DNA from: Mycolicibacterium moriokaense
GTDB lineage: Bacteria > Actinomycetota > Actinomycetes > Mycobacteriales > Mycobacteriaceae
Assembly (NCBI RefSeq): GCF_003347205.1
Contig: NZ_QQBJ01000018.1
Location: 1-64,000, forward strand
Length of the DNA stretch: 64,000 nt
Reading direction: 5' to 3'
Both the position numbers and the translations under genes were made by a program. Within the stretch, counting starts at the first letter, position 1; every line of letters starts with the position of its first letter. Of this stretch, positions 36,673 to 46,088 are shown piece by piece. Below the pieces are notes generated by a model. The model did not search any database, was not told where the DNA came from, and saw nothing but the letters and a program-made list of their open reading frames with translations.

Positions 36673-37261
36673 GAGAGCACCGCTAAACGACGGGCGCAAG
36701 ATCGGTCTGGCAAATTAGCCCACGATGTGCATCGGAATGTGTCCCCGTCTGAGCGCAAAGACGCGCTGACCCACTGGCTGTTCGGCCCGGATAGCCGGAT
36801 AAACGGAAACGTCGGACGCGGGCGAACTCAGCATCAGAACGACGTCCGTTCCGCAGCAAGCTCGAGAGCGGCATCGGTGAGTCGTCCGTTTTGAATTCGA
36901 ACCGATCAACTGGCGTGTTCATTCGCTTCGAGCGTCGCTGATCAGGGCAAACAAACCGCGGCATCAAGATCGATCATGGCAAAGTCATTGCCTTGGCAAC
37001 ATCGTCGGCGCAGCGATCGGCGAATCGGCTCGCTCTCGGCAAAAGTCGACTTAGGCTCGCCGAATCGGGCAGGGCGGGTGTGCAGACAGCAAACGCACGC
37101 ACCAAGCGGTCTGGAGCGGGCGTCCAGCCAGCGCGAACACACAGGGGTAGTCGACTACTCATGTCTGAGGGCCGGGCTCGTTCCTACGCTCGCTCCGTCG
37201 GGACGTCGTCAACGCGGCACACAAGCCGCATCGCCGGGAACGGCCAGGAGGGGAAATCATC
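36673..37261. other. 589-base intergenic region before the exported propeller gene
   Basis: No gene recognised. Short open frames on both strands lack family resemblance. Base composition is lower in GC around 36700-37000 than in the flanking genes, suggesting regulatory or horizontally acquired DNA. A GGGGAAATCATC-type leader precedes ATG 37262, with AGGAGGGG as RBS at about 37247. Confidence 0.5.
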
Positions 37262-40051
37262 ATGGGGTACGCAAAGCATGTTGGTCGCGTAGGAGCGCTG
37301 GCGGTTGCACTCGGCATCGGCGCGGCCGTAGCCACGACACCGGGTGTGGCCTGGGCGACGGACGGCGAGGGCGACAACCCCGGCGTCGAGGCGCCGAGCG
37401 ATCCGGGTGGCGGTTCGGTCGCCGATCCCGGCACCGCGACGGTAGCGGGCAAGCAAGACCCTGGTGTCCTGATCCGCAAGAGGCTCGAGCACGCGGCCGA
37501 CGACCTGCGTGACGGCATCCGGAAGGCGGTCACCGGAGTGGTGCGCAGTTCGGGCGGCGCGATCACCTCGACGCGCCGAAGCGGGTCTGACCCGGGCAAC
37601 GGCAATGTCCGTCCAGCACCGATCGAGGACGACCGCGCGCCGCTCGACAAACCGCAGCCACCAAAGGATGAGCCGAAGCCGACTGCTTTCGTCGCGAACA
37701 GCTCGGCGAACGAGGTGCCGAGCTTCAGCGCGCCGCGCTGGCGTGCCCCGCAAGCTCAGCTCCGCGTGAGGCCCGCGCTGAAGCCGGTGCCGAAGGCCAT
37801 CGATGATGTTAACGACGTCCTCAAGCAGTCGATCAACCAGGTGACGGTCACCCGGTCCACCACCGGAACCAATCCTGCTGCACAACAGGCGTTCTCAACT
37901 CTTGATGCCACGGATGTCGAAGAGCAGCCGCAGGTTCGCAATGGCTTCGTCGCACCGATCGCGATCATGACGGGTGTGCTCAACGCTGCGATCACGCCGT
38001 TTCTCGATCCGACGCCAGGTCAGCCGGCGCCCCAAAACCCAGTCCTGTGGGCAGTTTTGGGCTGGGTGCGTCGCCAGATACAGGACAGCCCGTTCGGCAA
38101 GGTGGTGCTGAATCGGAGCCCGGAGATAACCACTCCGTTGGTCGTCGAAAACTCGGACGGCACATTCACGATCACGCCCTCGCCCGACGATTACGACCCT
38201 GACGGCGATGCTTTGACCTACACCGCGGTAGATGGGCAGTACGGCACCGTAACACCCAACGGCACGGGCGGATTCACCTATACGCCCGGCGACGACTTCG
38301 GCGGCACAGACACGATCACGCTGACTGCCAGCGATGCGGGTGCCTACCCGCACATTCATGGATTGGCGGGATTGTTCGGCCAGGGCGGCGCCCATACCGA
38401 CAGCGTGACAGTCAATATCGTGGCCGAACCTACTGATGACGGTCCTGTGGTGGAGCAGCCGCCGACACCCAACGATGATGGCACATATGAGATGCAGGTG
38501 AGGTACGGGGCGCCGGGGCAGTACACCGATGTCATGGTGCCCGAAGCCGGCCAACCGGGCGCGCCGCGCTACTGGCGGGTGACCAGTCAGTCCTACGACC
38601 CGGACACCGGTGTTCTCACCCTGACCATGGAACCGACCCTTGCAGCTCAACTCCGCGCCGGACAGCACATGCCGGTTGACGATTCGTTCACAGTCCAGGC
38701 GACCAACGCCAACGCGCGCCAGTCTTTCACCACGTTCGCCCTGTCCCGCTCTGCGATTCAACCGCTGGCGGCCGCCGACGAATCGGGAAACTCGGTGGAT
38801 ATCGCGCCACCGCCGGGCGCCACGTTGTCGGTGACTGAGGACGCGCTGTCGGTGGGACCGAACCCGGCGGGCGTTGTGATGACCGACAAGTACGCGTATG
38901 TCATGAACGCGAACAACCCCGGAAAGGTGACGGTCGTCGATGCCAACCCAGATGACGACGATCCCGGTGCCCCCACTTACAACACCGTCGTGAAGACCAT
39001 CGACGTCGGTGGCGCGGCGGCGTTCGGCACTGTGGCGGGAGACAACCTTTACGTCAGCACACTCCCCGCGGGTAGCTCACCCGGTGCGGTCACGGTCATC
39101 TCCACGTCCAGCAACACCGTCATCGATACGATCCCGGTTTCCGGAGCGCCGTTCGCCCTGCAGGCAAGTCCGGACGGCACACGTGTCTATGTCTCCGACA
39201 ACGCCACGGGCAAGATCCTGGTCATCGACGCCGATCCCAGCCATACGGGCACGTACAACACGGTGGTCGGGTCCATCCCGGTCTCCGGCGCGGTGCAATC
39301 GACCCCGGCCGGATACGAGGGCTACACGGCGCCGCAGGGCCTCGCGTTCAGCGAGGACGGCACCCGCCTCTACGCGAGCCGGATTCATTACCGCTCGGCA
39401 ACCGATCTGGACGAGAACGACCAGCCGATACCCGGGACGACTGTCACTCACTACGACGGCGACATCGTCGTGATCGACACCGATCCGTCCAGCGCCACCT
39501 ACAACTCGGTCATCGATCTCGATCCGGAAACCCCCGAGATCGAGACGATTCACACGGACTTGAGTGGCTATTCCATGGCAAGCAACCGTGATCGGGTCTA
39601 CGTGACGGCCTACGACTACAACCAACTGGTCGCCGTGGCCCAGGGACAGAGCACCGACAACCCGAATGCCACTGTGCTGGTGCTGGATACCGATCCAAGC
39701 AGTCCGACGTACAACATGCTGGTCGACGTGGACCCGACGACGCCCGAAACGGACGGGATTGCCGTCGGCACATTGCCGTACAACGCCGCGGTGAGTCCCG
39801 ACGGCAGTGTTCTCTACGTGGTCAATGTCCTCGACGGAACGGTTTCGGTGATCGACACGCTGACCAACGAACAGATCGGCAGCCCGTTCGTCTACGATTC
39901 GACTCCCCAGAATCTGGAGGCCAGCCACCAGATCTACATCAATGTCCTTGCCATCAGCCCGGATGGCAAGCGGATGTACATCAGCAAGTATCAGGACGGC
40001 ACTGTCACGACAATTTCGATCGACCCCGTCGATCCCTCGGTGCAGGTTTAG
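37262..40051 (+). CDS. Large exported protein: cadherin-like domain plus YncE-type beta-propeller
   Basis: 929 aa. Signal peptide (residues 1-32, ending VAWA), then a disordered Gly/Pro-rich linker. About residues 285-385 form an Ig/cadherin-like module (DYDPDGDALTYTAVDGQYGTVTPNGTGGFTYTPG). Residues about 530-925 carry propeller repeats such as VIDTIPVSGAPFALQASPDGTRVYVSD and NMLVDVDP. This layout recurs in mycobacterial cell-surface proteins of unknown role; adhesion or ligand binding is inferred. It stands alone. Confidence 0.85.
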   Translation: MGYAKHVGRVGALAVALGIGAAVATTPGVAWATDGEGDNPGVEAPSDPGGGSVADPGTATVAGKQDPGVLIRKRLEHAADDLRDGIRKAVTGVVRSSGGAITSTRRSGSDPGNGNVRPAPIEDDRAPLDKPQPPKDEPKPTAFVANSSANEVPSFSAPRWRAPQAQLRVRPALKPVPKAIDDVNDVLKQSINQVTVTRSTTGTNPAAQQAFSTLDATDVEEQPQVRNGFVAPIAIMTGVLNAAITPFLDPTPGQPAPQNPVLWAVLGWVRRQIQDSPFGKVVLNRSPEITTPLVVENSDGTFTITPSPDDYDPDGDALTYTAVDGQYGTVTPNGTGGFTYTPGDDFGGTDTITLTASDAGAYPHIHGLAGLFGQGGAHTDSVTVNIVAEPTDDGPVVEQPPTPNDDGTYEMQVRYGAPGQYTDVMVPEAGQPGAPRYWRVTSQSYDPDTGVLTLTMEPTLAAQLRAGQHMPVDDSFTVQATNANARQSFTTFALSRSAIQPLAAADESGNSVDIAPPPGATLSVTEDALSVGPNPAGVVMTDKYAYVMNANNPGKVTVVDANPDDDDPGAPTYNTVVKTIDVGGAAAFGTVAGDNLYVSTLPAGSSPGAVTVISTSSNTVIDTIPVSGAPFALQASPDGTRVYVSDNATGKILVIDADPSHTGTYNTVVGSIPVSGAVQSTPAGYEGYTAPQGLAFSEDGTRLYASRIHYRSATDLDENDQPIPGTTVTHYDGDIVVIDTDPSSATYNSVIDLDPETPEIETIHTDLSGYSMASNRDRVYVTAYDYNQLVAVAQGQSTDNPNATVLVLDTDPSSPTYNMLVDVDPTTPETDGIAVGTLPYNAAVSPDGSVLYVVNVLDGTVSVIDTLTNEQIGSPFVYDSTPQNLEASHQIYINVLAISPDGKRMYISKYQDGTVTTISIDPVDPSVQV

Positions 40052-40060
40052 CCGGCCGAC

Positions 40061-40516
40061 CTACCGCCGCCAGCGGCGGCGCGGCGCGGCACCGGCGGCC
40101 ACCGGGCGCCGTCGGGCGTCGACGGCCGCCGCGCCAGCGCCCGTCGTCGCGATCAACAGGAATGCGAAGCAGAACATGATCGCGAGTTCGCCGCCGTTGG
40201 AGATCGGCCAGAAGCTCGCCGTGCCGCCGCCTTTCAGCGGGGGCCAGTGCTGATAGAAGTACGCGAACGCCATCTCACCGGATGCGATGAACGCCGCGAT
40301 CCGGGTGAACAGGCCGATGGTGATCAGAATGCCGAGGACCAATTCGATCAGGCCCGCCCACCAGAGCGGAAAGCTGCCCGTCGGCGCCGCGGGGCCCACG
40401 GGCCAGCCGAACACTTTCTGGGAGCCGTGGATCGTGTACAGGAGACCGAAGATGATGCGGAAGGCGCTCAAAACAGGGGAGTGATAACCCGCGAGGCGGG
40501 TGTCCAGGCTGGTCAT
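40061..40516 (-). CDS. DoxX-family membrane protein
   Basis: 151 aa. Four hydrophobic segments; LRIIFGLLYTIHGSQKVFG-like start (residues about 19-37) and LVLGILITIGLFTRIAAFIASGEMAFAYF are DoxX landmarks. ATG 40516 (MTSLDTRLAG). Role in respiration or redox balance is unknown. It is convergent with the propeller gene (stops 9 bases apart). Confidence 0.87.
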   Translation of the reverse strand: MTSLDTRLAGYHSPVLSAFRIIFGLLYTIHGSQKVFGWPVGPAAPTGSFPLWWAGLIELVLGILITIGLFTRIAAFIASGEMAFAYFYQHWPPLKGGGTASFWPISNGGELAIMFCFAFLLIATTGAGAAAVDARRRPVAAGAAPRRRWRR

Positions 40517-40620
40517 GCGCTGACGATACGCCGGAACGCGCAGGGACCTCACAGCTGCGACCGCACCGTTACCCGTCCGTGCCGCGTTCTTCGCGAAGCG
40601 TCAACCACCCCTACACAGGA

Positions 40621-40653
40621 AAAAGCCGGGCGGCCCGACGGCCACCCGGCTTT
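40621..40653 (-). terminator. Intrinsic terminator after glnA1
   Basis: Arms AAAGCCGGG (40622-40630) and CCCGGCTTT (40645-40653) with inner GGCC/GGCC pairing. On the minus strand the stem is followed by TTTTTCC, a U-tract. It lies 15 bases beyond the glnA1 stop. It is one of the clearest terminators in the window. Confidence 0.8.
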
Positions 40654-40667
40654 CACCCAACGTTCGG

Positions 40668-42104
40668 TTACACGTCGTAGTACAGCGCGATCTCGTAGGG
40701 GTGCGGACGGATCTGCACCGGCATGATCTCGTTCTCGCGCTTGTAGGAGATCCACGTCTCGACCAGGTCCTCGGTGAATACTCCACCCTCGGTGAGGTAT
40801 TCGTGGTCCTCTTCGAGCTTGTCGATGACCGCGGAGAGCGATGTCGGCGCCTGCGGAATGGCGGCGGCCTCGTCCGGCGGCAGCTCGTAGAGGTCCTTGT
40901 CGACCGGAGACTGCGGCTCGATCTTCTTCTTGATGCCGTCCAGGCCGGCCATCATCATCGCCGCGAACGCCAGGTACGGGTTGCCCGAGCTGTCGGGGCA
41001 GCGGAACTCGAGGCGCTTGGCCTTCGGGTTGTTGCCCGTGATCGGGATACGCACGCAGGCCGAGCGGTTGCGCTGGCTGTACACCAGGTTGATCGGCGCC
41101 TCGTAGCCCGGCACCAGACGCTTGTAGCTGTTCACCGTCGGGTTGGTGAACGCCAGCAGCGACGGCGCGTGGTGCAGGATGCCGCCGATGTAGTGGCGAG
41201 CCGTGTCCGACAGCCCGGCGTACCCGGACTCGTCGTGGAACAGCGGGCTGCCGTCCTTCCACAGCGACTGGTGGCAGTGCATGCCCGAGCCGTTGTCGCC
41301 GAACAGCGGCTTCGGCATGAACGTCACCGACTTGCCGGCCTGCCACGCGGTGTTCTTGATGATGTACTTGAACAGCAGCAGATCATCGGCCGCGTGCAGC
41401 AGCGTGTTGAACTTGTAGTTGATCTCGGCCTGACCCGCGGTGCCCACCTCGTGGTGACCGCGCTCCAGCACGAAGCCGGCGTTCTGCAGGTTGGTGCACA
41501 TCTGGTCGCGCAGGTCGACGTAGTGGTCGTACGGGGCGACGGGGAAGTAGCCACCCTTCGGGCGGACCTTGTAGCCACGGTTGGCGCTGCCGTCGGCCTC
41601 CAGCGGCTCGCCGGTGTTCCACCAGCCGGACTCGGAGTCGATCTCGTAGAACGTGCCGTTCATCTGCGAGTCGAAGCTCACCGAGTCGAAGATGTAGAAC
41701 TCGGCCTCGGCGCCGAAGTACGCTGTGTCGGCGATACCGGTGCTGGCCAGGTAGTTCTCCGCCTTGCGCGCCACGTTGCGCGGGTCGCGGGAGTACGCCT
41801 CGCGGGTGAACGGGTCGTGCACGAAGAAGTTGAGGTTCAGCGTCTTCGCCTCGCGGAACGGGTCGATCTTCGCCGTTGCCGGATCGGGCAAAAGCATCAT
41901 GTCCGACTCGTGGATGGACTGGAAGCCGCGCACCGACGAGCCGTCGAACGCCAATCCGTCCTCGAATACGCTTTCGTCGAAGGCCGAAGCTGGGATCGAG
42001 AAGTGCTGGACGACACCAGGCAGGTCGCAGAACCGGATGTCGACGTAGGCGACTTCCTCGTCCTTGATCTGCTTCATGATGTCATCGGCGGTCTTTTCTG
42101 CCAC
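40668..42104 (-). CDS. glnA1: Glutamine synthetase type I-beta GlnA1
   Basis: 478 aa. Blocks: [47 protein letters not shown]. The adenylylation target is Y406 in [15 protein letters not shown], so the enzyme is GlnE-controlled. It is the main ammonia-assimilating synthetase, and is secreted in pathogens. ATG 42104 has GGAGAG RBS. Transcription starts from a TTGACT/CCATAG promoter with a GlnR-like box upstream. Confidence 0.97.
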   Translation of the reverse strand: MAEKTADDIMKQIKDEEVAYVDIRFCDLPGVVQHFSIPASAFDESVFEDGLAFDGSSVRGFQSIHESDMMLLPDPATAKIDPFREAKTLNLNFFVHDPFTREAYSRDPRNVARKAENYLASTGIADTAYFGAEAEFYIFDSVSFDSQMNGTFYEIDSESGWWNTGEPLEADGSANRGYKVRPKGGYFPVAPYDHYVDLRDQMCTNLQNAGFVLERGHHEVGTAGQAEINYKFNTLLHAADDLLLFKYIIKNTAWQAGKSVTFMPKPLFGDNGSGMHCHQSLWKDGSPLFHDESGYAGLSDTARHYIGGILHHAPSLLAFTNPTVNSYKRLVPGYEAPINLVYSQRNRSACVRIPITGNNPKAKRLEFRCPDSSGNPYLAFAAMMMAGLDGIKKKIEPQSPVDKDLYELPPDEAAAIPQAPTSLSAVIDKLEEDHEYLTEGGVFTEDLVETWISYKRENEIMPVQIRPHPYEIALYYDV

Positions 42105-42143
42105 TGAAGACTCTCCTTTATCTGGTTAACCCGCGGGATGACG

Positions 42144-42172
42144 CTATGGACACGATGTTGCACGGCAGTCAA
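42144..42172 (-). promoter_or_regulatory. Promoter of glnA1
   Basis: -35 TTGACT (42167-42172) and -10 CCATAG (42144-42149), 17-base spacing, on the minus strand. It is 40 to 70 bases before the glnA1 start. Confidence 0.55.
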
Positions 42173-42176
42173 CCGC

Positions 42177-42196
42177 ATGTTGCGCCGACGTTACGC
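42177..42196 (-). promoter_or_regulatory. GlnR-like box before glnA1
   Basis: Minus strand GCGTAACGTCGGCGCAACAT: AC-n9-AC (plus-strand GT at 42179-42180 and 42190-42191). It matches the mycobacterial GlnR consensus and sits just upstream of the -35 element. The regulator gene is not in this window; binding is inferred. Confidence 0.6.
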
Positions 42197-42222
42197 AATT
42201 AGTCCAGACCTATGCTGGATCC

Positions 42223-42699
42223 ATGCCATCCAGCTTCGGCTCCTGGTTGTCCGGTCCGCCGCCCGTCGGTCCGGGACCCACGGACCAGAGACCTAATGAT
42301 TACCCAGGTCAGCGGCTGGGTCTACCCGAGAGCGGCCCCAGGTCGCTGGCGCGGATGGGTAGGCGGATCGGGGCCCTGTTCGTCGACTGGCTGATCGCGT
42401 ACGGGCTGGCCGCGCTGGCCATGACAATCGGCTGGGTCAGTGTCTCGACCCTGTCCACCGCCGTGCTGCTCGTCTGGCTGGTGCTGGGCATGGTGTCGGT
42501 CCGGTTGTTCGGGTTCACCCCAGGCCAGTACGCGCTGGGGCTTGTGGTGGTGCCCGTCGACAACAGGCTGCACGTCGGAATCGGCCGTGCCCTGGTGCGC
42601 GGTCTGCTGATCGCGGTGGTGATACCGCCCCTGTTCACCGACTCCGACCTGCGCGGACTGCACGACCGGCTGACCAACACCGCCGTCGTGCGCCGCTAG
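42223..42699 (+). CDS. RDD-family membrane protein (Rv2219A homologue)
   Basis: 158 aa. ARMGRRIGALFVDWLIAYGLAALAMTIG begins the RDD core (residues about 45-72) with Arg and Asp landmarks; the C-terminus ends TDSDLRGLHDRLTNTAVV. About three transmembrane segments. The family is linked to transport or Na+/H+ antiport, unproven here. ATG 42223. Divergent from glnA1. Confidence 0.88.
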   Translation: MPSSFGSWLSGPPPVGPGPTDQRPNDYPGQRLGLPESGPRSLARMGRRIGALFVDWLIAYGLAALAMTIGWVSVSTLSTAVLLVWLVLGMVSVRLFGFTPGQYALGLVVVPVDNRLHVGIGRALVRGLLIAVVIPPLFTDSDLRGLHDRLTNTAVVRR

Positions 42700-42717
42700 C
42701 CGGTGGCGTAAGGAGGG

Positions 42718-43470
42718 TCAGCGGCGGCGGACCGTGCGCTGCATGCCGCGCATCTTGGCCGCCGTCGGCATCGGGCCTTTCGGCATCGCCGCCGGGCCGA
42801 CCTTGGAGCCCAGCGCCGCCAACCGCGACTCCAGGGTGTCCATCTGCTTGACGGTGATGTTCGCGGGCAGCTTCGTCAGGTGACGCTCCAGTTTGCCCAG
42901 CGGGACCTCGTCCTCGCCGTTGCCGATCACGAAGTCGTAGATGGGGATGTCGCCCACCAGCCGGGCGGTGCGCTTCTTCTCCTGCGCCAGAAGCGGTTTC
43001 ACCCGTGCGGCTGAGCCCTCACCGACGAAGATGACGCCCGGCCTGCCGATCACCCGGTGCACCGCGTCGAGGTGTCCGGTGGCGGCGACGCCGGGGGTGA
43101 CGCGCCACTTGCCGCGCAGGTTCTCCAGCGCCCACGCCGCCGCGCCCGCCTGACCCTCCGCCTTGTGGTAGACCGACTTCTGCGCGCGACGGGCGAAGAT
43201 GATGAACGCCACCAGCGCGCCCAGCACCACGCCCAGCGGGATCAGCGTGAACATAGTGAACCCGCCAGCGAACACGCCCGCCACCACGGCGGCAGCCACG
43301 ATCAGCACGAATGCGCCGATCATGTACGGCAGAAGCCGCTTGTCCTCCTTGCGCTGCATCTGGAACGCCTGCCACAGCTGACTGCGACGCTGCTTGGATT
43401 CGGCTTTGCGGGTGGCCTTCGCCTCGGCCCTGGCGGCCTTCAGCTCGGCCTTGTTACGGGTCTTCGCCAT
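42718..43470 (-). CDS. DUF4191 membrane protein (Rv2219 homologue)
   Basis: 250 aa. The N-terminus is a charged Lys/Arg/Ala helix (AELKAARAEAKATRKAESK), then two transmembrane segments (residues about 48-68 and 72-92), then a soluble domain with VIGRPGVIFVGEGSAARVKPLLAQEKKR. Function unknown. It directly follows lipA (5 bases between), consistent with an operon with the lipoylation genes. Confidence 0.88.
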   Translation of the reverse strand: MAKTRNKAELKAARAEAKATRKAESKQRRSQLWQAFQMQRKEDKRLLPYMIGAFVLIVAAAVVAGVFAGGFTMFTLIPLGVVLGALVAFIIFARRAQKSVYHKAEGQAGAAAWALENLRGKWRVTPGVAATGHLDAVHRVIGRPGVIFVGEGSAARVKPLLAQEKKRTARLVGDIPIYDFVIGNGEDEVPLGKLERHLTKLPANITVKQMDTLESRLAALGSKVGPAAMPKGPMPTAAKMRGMQRTVRRR

Positions 43471-43474
43471 TTGT

Positions 43475-44506
43475 TCAGGATACGGGTGGGCGCGACAGCC
43501 TCGAGTCCGCTGCCTGCGAATAGAGCCGGCCCGCCCGATACGACGACCGCACCAGCGGTCCGGCCAGCACCCCGGCGAAACCGAGGCCCTCGGCGAAGGC
43601 TGCGTGCTCGACGAACTCGTCGGGATGCACCCAGCGCTCCACCGGGTGGTGACGCGCCGACGGCCGCAGATACTGCGTGATCGTGACGATGTCGCAGCCC
43701 GCGTCGAGCAGGTCCTTCAGCGCCGTGCGCACCTCGTCGGTGGTCTCGCCCATGCCGAGGATCAGGTTGCTCTTGGTCACCAACCCGTAGTCGCGCGCGG
43801 CGGTCAGCACGGCCAGGCTGCGGTCGTAGCGGAACGCGGGACGGATCCGCTTGAAGATCCGCGGCACCGTTTCGACGTTGTGCGCCAACACCTCTGGGCG
43901 TGACTCGAAGACCTGCTCGAGCAGCGCCGGCGTGCCGTTGAAGTCGGGGATGAGCAATTCCACGCCGGTGTCGGGGTTGAGCTTCTTGATGTGGCGCACC
44001 GTCTCGGCGTACAGCCACGCGCCGCCGTCGTCGAGATCATCGCGGGCCACACCGGTGACAGTGGCATACCGCAACCCCATCGACGCGACGCTCTCGGCGA
44101 CCCGGCGCGGCTCGTCGCGGTCCAACTCGGCCGGCTTGCCGGTGTCGATCTGGCAGAAGTCACACCGCCGCGTGCACTGCTCGCCACCGATCAGAAACGT
44201 CGCCTCCCGGTCCTCCCAGCACTCGTAGATGTTGGGGCAGCCGGCTTCCTCGCACACGGTGTGCAGGCCCTCGCGGCGGACCAGGTTCTTCAGCGCCGTG
44301 TACTCCGGACCCGTCTTCAGCCGGGTCTTGATCCACGGCGGCTTGCGCTCGATGGGCGTCTCGGCGTTGCGCACCTCGAGACGCAGCAGCTTGCGGCCTT
44401 CCGGAGCCGCTGGGCCGGCGACATCGGATACCGGAGCCGCTGGGCCGGCGACATCGGATACCGGAGCCGCTGGGCCGGTGACCTTGGATTCCGGAGCGAC
44501 AGTCAC
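43475..44506 (-). CDS. lipA: Lipoyl synthase LipA
   Basis: 343 aa radical-SAM enzyme that inserts two sulfurs into the octanoyl group on lipoyl domains. The auxiliary cluster ligands are in [16 protein letters not shown]; the radical-SAM cluster is [11 protein letters not shown] 44506 overlaps the lipB stop. The first 35 residues contain a 10-residue unit [10 protein letters not shown], encoded by 30-base tandem repeats (44401-44490), not part of the core enzyme. Confidence 0.95.
   Translation of the reverse strand: MTVAPESKVTGPAAPVSDVAGPAAPVSDVAGPAAPEGRKLLRLEVRNAETPIERKPPWIKTRLKTGPEYTALKNLVRREGLHTVCEEAGCPNIYECWEDREATFLIGGEQCTRRCDFCQIDTGKPAELDRDEPRRVAESVASMGLRYATVTGVARDDLDDGGAWLYAETVRHIKKLNPDTGVELLIPDFNGTPALLEQVFESRPEVLAHNVETVPRIFKRIRPAFRYDRSLAVLTAARDYGLVTKSNLILGMGETTDEVRTALKDLLDAGCDIVTITQYLRPSARHHPVERWVHPDEFVEHAAFAEGLGFAGVLAGPLVRSSYRAGRLYSQAADSRLSRPPVS
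44401..44490. repeat. 30-base tandem repeat in lipA 5' end, 3 copies
   Basis: Copies at 44401-44430 and 44431-44460 are identical; 44461-44490 differs at a few bases. They begin CCGGAGCCGCTGGGCCGG on the plus strand. They encode the [10 protein letters not shown] repeats at the LipA N-terminus. A unit divisible by three keeps the frame open. Confidence 0.93.
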
Positions 44507-45183
44507 GGGCTCAACGCTACCCGTAGCCGGCCGTCCAGCGCGTTGCACACGGCGGTCGTGACACGCTCGACGACGTCGTCGATGCCGATGTGACGACCGA
44601 GTTCGGCCGTCAGCGAAGTCACCCCGGCGTCGGCGATTCCGCACGGCACGATCGAGGAGAACGCCCCCAGATCGCAGTCGCAGTTCAGCGCGAACCCGTG
44701 CAGCGTCGTCGCGCGTGACACCCGCACGCCGATCGCGGCGACCTTGCGCGCGGGGCCCCGGTGGTCGGCGGGCACCCATACCCCTGACCGGCCCGGCACC
44801 CGCCCGGTCTCCAGACCGAGTTCGGCGCACACGTGGATCAGCGACTCCTCAAGGCGCCGAACGAAATTCACCACGTCGAGCGGCTCCGCCAAGCCGATGA
44901 TCGGATAGCCGACCAGCTGGCCGGGGCCGTGCCAGGTGATCTTGCCGCCTCGGTCGGTGTCGATGACGGGAATATCGGAGCCGGCCGCACTGGGTCTTTC
45001 GCTGGGCAGCGTGCGGCGGCCCGCCGTGTACACCGACGGGTGTTCGAGCAGCAGCAGCGCGTCGGGGCCGCCCGCGACGCGCGCGTCGGCGAGTTCCCGC
45101 TGCAGGTCCCAGGCTTGTTGGTAGTCGACGGTGCCGAGTCGCCGGACGTCGATCGGAGTGTCTGTCGACCGGATGGAGCTCAC
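44503..45183 (-). CDS. lipB: Octanoyltransferase LipB
   Basis: 226 aa. It moves octanoate from acyl-carrier protein to lipoyl domains. Landmarks: [63 protein letters not shown] 45183 overlaps the upstream epimerase stop; its stop overlaps the lipA start. The lipB-lipA pair is next to the E2 subunit gene that needs lipoate. Confidence 0.95.
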   Translation of the reverse strand: MSSIRSTDTPIDVRRLGTVDYQQAWDLQRELADARVAGGPDALLLLEHPSVYTAGRRTLPSERPSAAGSDIPVIDTDRGGKITWHGPGQLVGYPIIGLAEPLDVVNFVRRLEESLIHVCAELGLETGRVPGRSGVWVPADHRGPARKVAAIGVRVSRATTLHGFALNCDCDLGAFSSIVPCGIADAGVTSLTAELGRHIGIDDVVERVTTAVCNALDGRLRVALSP

Positions 45184-46082
45184 GATTCGACGGTACTCGT
45201 GGCGTAGGCCAATGCTTCGCCGACGGTGTGGTGGCGGAACTCGAAGCCCGCCCGTTCCAGCGCCGCGGGGATGGCCCGCTGCCCGCCGAGCAGGCCCTCT
45301 TCGGCGAACTCGCCCAGCAGCGTGCGCAGCGCGAAACCGGGAACCATCAGCGGTGTCGGCCGGTTCAGAGCCCGGCCCATCGCGGTGGTGAACTCGGAGT
45401 TGGTCACCGGCGCGGGTCCGGTGAAGTTGACCGGACCTGACACCTCGTCGTGGAAGATCGCGTACAGCAGCGCGCGGATCTGGTCTTCGAGGCTGATCCA
45501 CGGCATGTATTGGCGGCCGCTGCCGAGGCGCGCGCCGAGGCCCAGCGAGAACAGCGGGCGCAGTCGGCTGAGCATCCCGCCGCGCGGCGAGAGAACCAGG
45601 CCGGTGCGGGTCAGCGCGACGCGCACCCCCGCGTGCTGTGCCGGCGCCGTCGCGGCCTCCCAGTCCCGGCACAACTGGGCCAGGAACCCGCGGCCGGGCG
45701 GAGCGGTCTCGTCGGCGATCCGGGCGCCGGTGTCGCCGTAGTAGCCGACCGCGCTGGCATTGACGAGCACCCCGACGCCTGCGTCGGCGACCGCTTCCGA
45801 CAACACCTCGGTGGGGCCGATCCGGCTGTCGCGCAGGCTCTGCTTGAACGCGCCCGACCAGCGTTTGGCGCCGACGTTGACGCCGCACATGTTGACCGCG
45901 GCGTCCACCCCGCGCAGCGCGTTGGCGTCGAACTCCCCGGTGTCCGGGTTCCAGAACAGCTCATCGGAATTCGACGGCGCCCGGCGCACGATGCGCACGA
46001 CCCGGTGGTCGGTGGTCCTCAGCGCGTAGACCAGCGCCGAGCCGATCAGCCCCGAGGACCCCGCGATTGCAACGGTGGCCAC
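45180..46082 (-). CDS. TIGR01777-family NAD-epimerase-like protein (Rv2216 homologue)
   Basis: 300 aa SDR-type Rossmann protein: [43 protein letters not shown], and C-terminal [23 protein letters not shown] (DUF1731-type end). The substrate is unknown. ATG 46082 is 6 bases after the E2 stop and its own stop overlaps lipB. Confidence 0.9.
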   Translation of the reverse strand: MATVAIAGSSGLIGSALVYALRTTDHRVVRIVRRAPSNSDELFWNPDTGEFDANALRGVDAAVNMCGVNVGAKRWSGAFKQSLRDSRIGPTEVLSEAVADAGVGVLVNASAVGYYGDTGARIADETAPPGRGFLAQLCRDWEAATAPAQHAGVRVALTRTGLVLSPRGGMLSRLRPLFSLGLGARLGSGRQYMPWISLEDQIRALLYAIFHDEVSGPVNFTGPAPVTNSEFTTAMGRALNRPTPLMVPGFALRTLLGEFAEEGLLGGQRAIPAALERAGFEFRHHTVGEALAYATSTVES

Positions 46083-46088
46083 TGGTGT

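Noticed and set aside
36683-36967. Small minus-strand gene in the 589-base gap
   Set aside because: 94-codon frame with no family resemblance or clear RBS; treated as noncoding.
40701-42107. A 468-codon frame antisense to glnA1
   Set aside because: Opposite strand of a certain gene, low-complexity composition, no plausible start signal.
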